Below the pieces are notes generated by a model. That model worked only from the letters and a program-made list of their open reading frames with translations, had not been told where the DNA came from and did not search any database. From positions 23,748,001 to 23,812,000 of the forward strand of contig OX485809.1 of assembly GCA_950295325.1 (NCBI GenBank): DNA of 64,000 bases, written 5' to 3'. Positions 55,711 through 64,000 of this stretch are shown in pieces. Within the stretch, counting starts at the first letter, position 1. Each line of letters starts with the position of its first letter. Position numbers and translations under genes: made by a program. This DNA is from Polytrichum commune. Lineage: Eukaryota > Streptophyta > Polytrichopsida > Polytrichales > Polytrichaceae.

Positions 55711-57270
55711 TTAGGCTTAACTAATCCTCATTTGGACACAGAATTGAACCAAGTTCATCAATTTTCATATACTTCCAAATTATGTTCTATAATGACTTCC
55801 CAAAGTCATACATTGGATGCGTGAGAAATATCCAAGAATATTCTCTAGAATACTATCACTCCCACATAACATTGTTATGGATCTAAATTATGTTATGATG
55901 TTATAAGCTAATTTTCTGTGCTTATTATGACCATAATTTTACTCATTAGTGTTTTGGTAGAATTAATTTGTGAATTTTTTTTTGCTTGTCTTTTTTTTCC
56001 CTCGTCAAAAGTACATATTCATTCTAAAGTTCATGCAATTTTTTTTTAAAAAAATTACTTTGATTTGTGTATGACTTTTACTTTAATTTGTTTCACTTCT
56101 CTATTGCTCTTCATGCTTTTACAAGCCTAGACCACTGTGGTCGCCTTGCGGCGCCACCGTGGCCTTGGGAATGGGTACAGGGACTGCGTGGTGGATGCCG
56201 CGTTGAGTCGCCTACCCAGCACCTTCCCATGCCACTGCCCCACACTACCTTGGGGGCCCGTCAAATGACCTTTGACGGTCTAACGGGTGCCCATTGGCGA
56301 TGCTCTAAAGTAAACATATGTTCTTTGGGTACTTTTTTTTATTTGCATCCACTTTTTGTAGGATACAAAACACGCAATTAGTGCGAGATGAATAGCAAAT
56401 CCAAATTGTGCATGTACCCATTTTGCCTCATCGATTTGGAGTTGATGTGAAGATCTTAATCATCAGCAAAGGGAGGATTATATTGCTCATTAAGTGGTCA
56501 TATAGGTCCTCCCGATCATGTTGATCATTGAGCCTAGAATGGTTATCCTAATCTGAGCATGTAGTCCAAGCTCCTTCAAACACATGTCTTTTTGGTGTCT
56601 GCTCTTAGATTCACACCTAATCACATGCCATTGAAATATAGGTGTCCATATTGTTGATATGTTTGATTAAGATATGTTTACCTTAGAGCTTTCCAATCAT
56701 AATTGCACTCCACTCACCTTTACATTCAATCAAATATCCACTCAGTTATAAGATTCCACCCGAGTCGTATTAGCAAGTACTAGATAATGGTCGGTGGGTG
56801 GATGGTGGCCAAGGAGTAGATGGCCATGAGCCAAGTCCTTCCAATGGGTCATTATTTAATGTAATTTTCATAAGGAGGAGATCATGCACATCACTTAGGA
56901 GTTTTGAGACAATATGTTAGACCATGGGACACTTGTGGGGGGTGAGGTGAATGTTCTTGAATGGGTAGTGAATGGGTAGTTTACTTGAGGAAACTTCAAG
57001 TGGAATTCGTAATCTCTTTGTAGTGGAAATTATAAAAGAAAAAAAGAAAAAGAAAAAGAAAAGGTTCAATACATGCACCATTTGTGTAACGCTTTCATTA
57101 AAATCGACCCACTAATGGCCTACCGTGTTACTTTCAAGGAATAAAGGATTATTTGATGATGAGCATATTTGTACAAATCCTTATAAATGCTATTGGCATC
57201 CATAAAGGGAAACTATGATCATAGCAAGACTTTATAAAACTCCACGTATTATAAAGTACTAGATAATGAG
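55711..57270. other. AT-rich intergenic; GC-rich patch at 56126-56310
   Basis: The patch is sharply GC-richer than its flanks, with CACCGTGGCC..GGGGGCCCGTCAAATGACC-type sequence that could be a small foreign insertion or transposon end. No matching inverted end was found. 56440-56700 is the partner of the dispersed repeat at 36410. No gene. Confidence 0.4.
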
Positions 57271-57272
57271 TG

Positions 57273-58490
57273 TAGTGGACTCTTTATACCATGTACAAAC
57301 TAACATGAGTGTAGAAACCCGGGAGTGGACTGTTCATTAAAAACCTAAGTGACGTGCGTGGATCATTATGAGATTAAAACCCCCTATCATACGAGAAGTT
57401 TTTAAAGAAAAACAAATGTATACGTACGAACGGTAAGCTAGAAAATGGACTCATGCATTTATACTAAGCTTTTTAATTAGTATGATAAATGCCTCCACTA
57501 CATCCCGAATTGAATAAGGCTTTATTCATCGAAAATCCATGTTCTCTTTCTAACGAGAAAGTCTTTGAATATGTTTTCATCCATAGCATGTAACCCAACG
57601 ATTGCATCAAACAAACAAAGACAAGAGCATAATAACCTAGCCACAATTTTGGAGAGCAAAAATCAAGGATCCCATGAGCACTCCAAGAGTTTCTAGCTTG
57701 ACCTATAACCCAAATCCGAACTCCTAACAAGAATAGACAAGGGAGTCATTGAGGACTATTGCCATATGAAAATAATGGATGAAAATGTGAATTAGATAAA
57801 AGTAACACATTTATTGTCAGAAATATTATTAAACCTTAGGGCCCCTTTTTGTACATCTACCTTCATTTCAAAAAAATGAATAGCCGATTTCAATGTACAC
57901 ACTAGAGAAATTAGTGCATTTCCCTTATGCATACTATGTATGCTAGTGCCTCAAATAATACCCTTTCTTACACTCATGTTAGTTCATATGTGGTATGAAG
58001 AGTCCACCCCCATGTGTAGAAAGGGGTGTTATTTGAGGCATTAAAGTACATAGTGTACATAAGAGAGAGGTTATGACTTTCTCTAGTGTGTACAATTTTA
58101 AAGGCTATAAAGAATTTTGGAGTTAAGACCTAGATGTACAAAAGGGACCCTAAGATTTAGTTATTTTTTTGACAAAAGATGTGTTTTCATCCATTGTTGT
58201 CATATGGTGATTGTCCCAAAAGTTTGTATCTGTAACGTGTGTGTGTAATGAAGGCCCATACATTTCCTAATTTGTATTATGCGTTATATATGTAGTGGAG
58301 GCATTTATCACATTAAATTGAAAAGCTTAGTATAAATACATGAGCTCATTTTCTAGCCTATCATTAGTACATATACATTTGTTATTCTCTATAGAACTCT
58401 TGTGTACGCGGGGTATTTCAAACCCTAAACCCTTATGTATATTATATACACACATCATTTAGGTTTCCAATAAAGAGTCCAACCCCGGGA
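57273..58490 (+). mobile_element. MULE-like MITE B, interrupted by MITE A
   Basis: The left end (GTAGTGGACTCTTTATACCA) up to GTGTAGAAA at 57317 continues after the inserted copy at 58014 with GTGTAGAAAGGGGTGTTATT. It runs on through TAGATGTACAAAAGGGACCC and TAAATACATGAGCTCATTTT to the right end TTAGGTTTCCAATAAAGAGTC plus CAACCCCGGG. Its own target duplication is no longer recognisable. Without the insert it is about 510 bases long. Confidence 0.85.
57318..58013 (-). mobile_element. MULE-like MITE A, nested (696 bp)
   Basis: Ends are CCCGGGAGTGGACTGTTCAT and ATGAAGAGTCCACCCCCAT, inverted with few mismatches. A perfect 9-bp duplication GTGTAGAAA (57309-57317, 58014-58022) lies in the interior of MITE B, the same family in the opposite orientation. 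9-bp duplications fit the Mutator superfamily. No coding capacity. Confidence 0.92.
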
Positions 58491-58604
58491 GTCTTCTCAA
58501 CTTTGACAATATGCGGGGAGCCAACAACCTCCTCTAACACTATAAACTTTGAAGATGATTTGGAAAACTAGGGCCCCAATAGGGCACATAATGCATGAGG
58601 AGTG

Positions 58605-59119
58605 AATCCTTGATATCACATATGAACTAACTTAAGGGTAGAAGGGGTATATTCAAGGCATAATAGTATATAATATACATAAGGGAGTTGTATTGTTATT
58701 CTCTACTGTGTGCATTCCAAAAAGGCTATATCAAGAAATTTGAAGTAAAGGTAGATGTACAAAAGGGGTTCTAAGGTGTAGAGGAAGTTTGATAACATAT
58801 GTGCTAGTTTCATTTTAAAGTGTACATTTTTGTCCATTATTGTCATATGGTAATCTTCTCAATGACTACCATGTTCATTCTCATAGGGTTTTATTTTGTC
58901 ATGAAAGTCTATCTATTTCATGATTTATATTTTGTGTATGTAGTGGATCCATTTACTACATTATAATAAGCTTAGTATAAGTACACAAACCTACCTTTTA
59001 GCCTAATGTTAGTCCATATACATTTTTTCTCTCTAAAAACATTTAGTGTAATGAAGGTTTTATTTTAAGGTTGCACATGCATGCCATTTAGGTTTCCAAT
59101 GAAGAGTCCACCCCCAGGG
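58605..59119 (+). mobile_element. MULE-like MITE C
   Basis: The left end is worn (GTGAATCCTTGATATCACAT for GTGGACTCTTCATA.CACAT), and the family landmarks ACTAACTTAAGGGTAGAAGG and GGTAGATGTACAAAAGGGG follow. The right end is intact (TTAGGTTTCCAATGAAGAGT plus CCACCCCCAGGGG). No target duplication recognised. Confidence 0.8.
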
Positions 59120-59389
59120 GTTTAATTTGGATTTAGTTAATCATGCTTTGGTTACTTACCATTCTTGGAGTTGTGTGGTTCCATTTGGTGCACCCTAGAG
59201 TGATTTCCCATTTATTTATTTATTTTAAAATGAAGATCTTGCTGGCCTTGTATGTTTTTCTTGGCAAGGTATTAAACTTGTTTCATTTTTCTCAAAAGAG
59301 AAATTTTAATCAAAAGACGATTTAGGATTTCTCATGGTCACAACTTGTGTCCTGGAGCCATGACGCAAAGAAACTCAAGTGGGGCACTT
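59120..59389. other. Short intergenic, nothing recognised
   Basis: Contains a 60-codon frame without a domain. Confidence 0.4.
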
Positions 59390-60165
59390 AGTGCATTTTA
59401 AAAATGACGTGTGTCATAATATAGGGACATAACATTATTTAGATTCATAACAATGTTATGCGGGACTAACAATATTCCATGGAATATTTATTGTATTGTT
59501 ACATAGTCTAAATGTGGGGAATATTCCTTGGAATACTGTCAGTACAGCAGAACATTGTTATGGATCTTAATAATATTATGGAGGATTAATTCATTTGAAA
59601 TAAAAATAATAAAGGAGGTTCAAATAATGAAGGACCTATTAATCATAGATTTGCATTGCAAGTAATTTAAATAGGTATACAATGTGGGCCATTACTTTTC
59701 CGTGGAATTAATGGAGGGGTTGAATTTTAAGATCCTAGGGTTTATGTTTAATAAGATTTGTTCGGAAGCATGCTGCACATTGGATGGATGAAAAATGAGT
59801 TCAATGTACATGGGAAAACATGTTATTGTATTTTGGGATATGATCCTCAAGCACAAGTTTTTTTGTGTAATGGCTTGTACGAAAGCGTGCTTGCAATAAT
59901 AAGTATGGACATGGATTTTGTATGCATGCAATGGTATGAATGGACATGGATTACTTCTTATTACTTAGAAGGAGTATAGAATACAATGAATTACATCGGC
60001 ATGGGAAATATAAGTAATGATAGGGTGCAAGCAAATAAGCCATTTTAGAGAATTAAGTAATTACATTGAACCTTTAACTTATGCCTTGAAAGTAAATAGC
60101 CCCTAAAAAATACCCTACGCTGCACGTGGTGCACAAAATCCTATGGAGTGCCCAACCTATGTAGA
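59390..60165. repeat. Dispersed repeat, pair with 41808-42790
   Basis: Starts GGGGCACTTAGTGCATTTTA and ends GGTGCACAAAATCCTATGGA plus GTGCCC, so GGGCACT/AGTGCCC ends are inverted. Contains ACATTGTTATGGATC-type sequence also present near 55870-55900. Probably a non-autonomous transposon, but target duplications are not clear. Confidence 0.5.
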
Positions 60166-60313
60166 GAAATCCACATCAAATTTTAGACTTAATATTTTTA
60201 ATCACTTCATGAAATTTAAGATTGCATTTCACTTTCTCAATCATTATTGGACATGGTCAATCTTAATTTTGATGACCTAGTGTGAAACAAAATAAGATTG
60301 CCACTCATTTTTC

Positions 60314-60993
60314 TCGGGGTTTGGACTCTTCATTGGAAACCTAAATGTTGTGTATGGGTCACCATGAAATGAAACCCCCTATATACGGAACATTTATAGA
60401 TAAGAACAAATGTATACGTACTTACAAAACGTACTTACAAATTTGTTACTATTTGTTTACTAACAAATGTAACAAATTTAAACAATCTATTGTTAGTATA
60501 CATTAGTATACTAATAGTAGGCTTGAAAATGAACTCATGTATTTATACTAGGCTTTTCATTTTGATGTGGTGAATGCCTACATTGCATACCAAAAATATA
60601 AACCCATGAAATAAATATGCCTTTACTACATATATTATCCACTTCCACTTTCCAACGAGAAAGTCATTGGGCATTTTTTTCATCCATAGGATATAACTCA
60701 TAATAATATGACCCTGAAACACACATCATTTGGATGAACTAAGGTAAATTGGATGAAACTAGCACATCTATTGTCAAATTTCCTCTAAACCTCAGGAGCC
60801 CCTTATGTACATCTACCAGTACTTTGAGATTCTTAAAAGCCTTTTCAAACATACACACTAGAGACAAATAACACCTTTCCCTCGTATACACTATGTACCC
60901 TAATATATACTATGTACCCTAATATACCTCAAAGAATACCCCTTCCTATACTAACGTTAGTTTGTACGTGGCATGAAGAGTCCACCCCCCGGG
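60314..60993 (-). mobile_element. MULE-like MITE D, intact ends (680 bp)
   Basis: Starts TCGGGGTTTGGACTCTTCAT and ends ATGAAGAGTCCACCCCCCGG. A perfect 9-bp duplication TCATTTTTC flanks it (60305-60313, 60994-61002). It is internally collinear with MITE A. CTATGTACCCTAATATA is locally duplicated near 60893-60925. Confidence 0.92.
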
Positions 60994-61002
60994 TCATTTT
61001 TC

Positions 61003-61589
61003 AACCAATGAGAGAATAGAAAGCGGTGGTCATGGCCCTTGCTTACTAAGTTAGTGTAAACATGCCTTAGTCAAGGCATGGTAACAAGTGGTACCCCTAC
61101 ACCGACTATGGTATTTAGTATCACTTACATTATTTTTGCAGGGTCTCAACTAGATGCCTAGTAGTCTAGTAGTGTCACATCCATTAATTGCCAAGTCGGT
61201 AATTTGTTGAAGTGAAAAAATATTCATATTATGGCATTGAGCGTAGCACATTGGGGTGCTTGAGATGATAGATTTTGTTTTGCATGAAGATATCATTGAG
61301 CATGCAAATGATAAGTGTTGGGTGGTTACACTAATGGTATGTTGACCATTAGTGGAACCTAGGATAGGCCTCATATTATTGTAAGTGACGTTGTTTAGTT
61401 TGGTGACATGGTGTAGTGTAAATCTTTTCAGAGACATGAACTAGCCAAGGGTGAGTGTCCATGTAGGCCGCTCGCCCACCAAATTCTAGTTGGAATAAAG
61501 ACAACTGTTGATTGAATATCTTGAAGTGGTGTTTGCATGTGCCAAGCAACTATTGCTAGTTCAAGTGTTTAGTGGACGCATGTAAATCT
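61003..61589. other. Intergenic, nothing recognised
   Basis: No gene, array or transposon end. Confidence 0.4.
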
Positions 61590-62610
61590 AATAACCCAAG
61601 GCCAGGACCCTCCACATTCTAGTAGGCCACCAGCATATGGTTGGTTGCTTGCTTGCTTTCGTTCATCTACGTGAGAACACCTCGAACCCACTACAATCAT
61701 CTAGAAATCAGGGGATGAGCGGCCTACATGGAAACTCACCCTGATTACTTGCCTGGCCCTAGAATTATATTTGGTAATTAGAGATTTTTTCATGATTCTG
61801 AGACTATTTAAGGATGTGGTTTTCAAATAAAGAACAAGAAAGAACACAAAATATACATTTAGTGTGACTTCATTTAGATGAAACAAAGCAATTTATATGG
61901 GTGGCACATACCAATTTGGCACAAATACATGTCATCACAATAGGAAATTGAACCAAATGTTAAATCATTTGCATTTATTTTGAGACTTTCTAAAATCTCC
62001 AATTAACGAATATAATGACCTCCATTTTACTTTCCATGCAAGGACTTGTGCATGGACCAAGGCCAACTAGACCCTCCACATTCTAGAAGGCCATCATAAT
62101 ATGGTCGATTGGTTGCTTGCTTGCTTTTGTCCAACTACATGAGAACACCTCCAACCCACTATTATTATCTAGAAACCGATGAACGAGCGGCCTACATGAA
62201 AACTCACCCTGATGACCAGCCCGGTCCTAGCCTTTGGGTAACTTCCCCTGTAAAGACTTGTGCATGGACCAAGGCCAAAGCAACCCTCCACATCCTAGAA
62301 GGCCACCATAATACGATCGATTGGTTGGTTGGTTCCTTTTATCCAACTACATGAGAACACCTCCAACCCACTACTATTATCTAGAAACCGATGAACGAGC
62401 GGCCTACATGAAAACTCACCCTGATGACCAGCCCGGTCCTAGCCTTTGTGTAGCATCCCCTGTAAGGACTTGTGCATGGACCAAGGCCAAAGCAACCCTC
62501 CACATTCTAGAAGGCCACCATAATACGGTCGGAATGGTTGGTTGGTTGGTTCCTTTTGTTCAGCTACATGAGAACAAACTAGTGGACGAGCGGCCTACAT
62601 GGAAACGCAC
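61590..62610. repeat. 212-bp tandem array with a diverged outlying copy
   Basis: Units start AAGGACTTGTGCATGGACCA at 62040, AAAGACTTGTGC at 62252 and AAGGACTTGTGC at 62464, giving an exact 212-base period. The first two are full and very similar; the third is shortened and ends near 62610. An older copy lies at about 61595-61760 (GACCCTCCACATTCTAGTAG, GAGCGGCCTACATGGAAACT). TTGG/GGTT tetramers within each unit vary in number. As 212 is not a multiple of 3, open frames across the array are accidental. Confidence 0.93.
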
Positions 62611-64000
62611 TTGTACAAATGCTCACAAATGCTGCTGGCAGCCATGAAGGGACATGGGTTCATAAGTTAGGGCAGGCTTTGCAGGGGATGATTGAGTCCC
62701 TCACTTTCCACAGTAACTACTTTAGCATAACTGCTCCTACTTTGCATGGGGACGGGCGCTGGAGGCTGCCCATGCAGCTGCCCGTGTGTGTGTGTGGGGG
62801 GCGGGCGGCTCAACTAAGTTACCCCCCCCCGGGGGGTCTTTTACACTAGAGAGGTTAGTTAACCATTACACCTCCGTTAATGGTATTTAGTATCACTTCC
62901 TATTTGGAGATACGTTGTGCTATACCTTTTTTGACCGTGGATCTCATTTTAAACCAACAAAGGTTAAATTGGATGTTGGGACACTATATAACATCGACAT
63001 CTTCACTGGGTAAAAGTTTGCATTGACGATGAATTGTTATAGCAATGTGTAACTCCAATTAGTAAGTGACATTAAATACCATAATACGGTGTAGATGTTG
63101 GACGTGAGGAGAGCTAAGATGAGTTGTGAACACATGTTCAAGTAAAATTTGACGAAGTCCAAGTCCAAAACAATAACATGTTGAATCATGTTATAGGGTT
63201 GTATAATAAGATTCTCTGATGGATGATGCAATGTTTATTATGATGATATTATAGGATTTTGTATTATATAATTTTTATTCAACATTTGTATATATATATA
63301 TATTTAGCACCATTTTTTTTCATCGTATTCTTGTAGCATAACATTCAATTAGTCGTGAAGGATTCACACATCTTCCATAAACTTAGGTATATCAAAAGTG
63401 CATCACATGTTCTTATGTTGAAATTGAAGCACCCAAAAAGTCTAGATTTTGAAAACATGTCCATATCTACTTAAATGCAACAATGCAAGAAGGTGATCTT
63501 ATGTTACAACTCGTGAAAAGACAACATGTGTATGATATTAGATGTAGTGCTAACCATAATATGAGGGTAGCGTACTATGATCTATATTAATTGTGTTTGT
63601 GTCCAATAAGGACAAGATATGTCAACAAGATTTGAGATGATCAATGCTACGTGTTTGACAATTAAGAAGGAGCGTTCTCATTGGCGGATAGGAGCTCTTC
63701 TTGATCATTCATGTCCACTTAATGTACACTTGAGGGTTAGCTGATCATTTGGAGTGGGTTGTTGATCTATCCTAGGTTGCGTCTTGGGACAAGTTCAGGA
63801 GGAGTATTGAGATAAATCTGCATGTTGAGGCTAGTGTCCTTGATCAATTTGATAGGAGTTTAAACTCTAATGCAATTCTTTGTAATAGGAATGGTAGGCT
63901 AATTGAGTCAGTTGTATCCCAAAGCGCATGTAGAATAGTGTTTCCTAGATAGGTTTTGGGTTTGAGTGTGTGGGTTCTTGGTGAGGTTTTTGGTGGTGAA
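62611..64000. other. AT-rich window end, no supported gene
   Basis: A GC-rich stretch at 62740-62845 contains GTGTGTGTGTGGGGGGCGGG and C10G6 runs. A short TA microsatellite is near 63287-63303. No gene recognised up to the window edge. Confidence 0.4.

Noticed and set aside
61590-62610. CRISPR-like array
   Set aside because: Repeats are 212 bp long without unique spacers; the organism is a plant.
62109-62647. Open frames with repeated LLSNYMRTPPTHYYYLETDE segments
   Set aside because: They are the translation of a 212-bp tandem repeat read in different frames, not a repeat protein.

Overview
The window reads as nuclear DNA of a land plant. Long AT-rich stretches are packed with transposons and only two genes look intact. 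One of them has a GT-AG intron, the LTR retrotransposon is a plant-type Ty1/copia, and a telo-box-like AAACCCTAAA lies upstream of a gene. The F-box gene without introns in its coding region, and a TPR/beta-helix/DUF4470-type protein, suggest a seedless plant (bryophyte, lycophyte or fern) rather than a flowering plant. That placement is inference, and I cannot name the species.

Genes. (1) 4832-6022 (+) encodes an F-box protein of 396 residues. (2) 22091-27199 (+) is a two-exon gene for about 1355 residues: N-terminal TPRs, a right-handed beta-helix, then a DUF4470/MYND-protein-like methyltransferase-type region. (3) 29539-30896 (-) is a three-exon gene related to the large subunit of replication protein A. 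All its introns are phase 0 and it carries two in-frame stops, so it is probably a pseudogene. Other coding traces are transposon relics: a DUF7869-like relic (31949-33110), a pogo/Tigger transposase C-terminus (34227-34997) and a copia gag/protease relic (37495-38779).

Transposons dominate, and several can be delimited to the base by target-site duplications (TSDs). They are: a complete but decayed Ty1/copia element (43982-50100; 214-bp LTRs, TSD GTAAG) with a 974-bp solo LTR (TSD AGGTA) inside its reverse transcriptase; four copies of a roughly 226-bp hAT-like MITE with 8-bp TSDs; two pogo-like elements with TA TSDs; a MULE-like MITE family with 9-bp TSDs, including one copy nested in another; a long-TIR MULE of 1112 bp with a 9-bp TSD; and two copies of a roughly 345-bp element with poly-G ends and 8-bp TSDs. 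One of the poly-G elements sits exactly at the gag start codon of the copia relic, and the other sits inside a second copy of the LTR found in the copia element.

Layout. 0-4.8 kb: repeats and one hAT MITE. 4.8-6.0: F-box gene, followed by a near-perfect 104-nt foldback. 7-20.5: mostly transposons and minisatellites. 20.5-27.2: promoter region and the TPR/beta-helix gene. 27-31.4: repeats and the RPA-like relic. 32-40: transposon relics and a minisatellite. 43.4-50.1: MITE and copia. 50-57: AT-rich, almost featureless. 57-61: a cluster of MULE-like MITEs. 61.6-62.6: a 212-bp tandem array. I see no operon-like arrangement, no CRISPR array, no rRNA, and no multi-gene system. The most unusual items are the three-part TPR/beta-helix/DUF4470 protein, the RPA-like relic, the 104-nt foldback and the MITE families with readable insertion histories.
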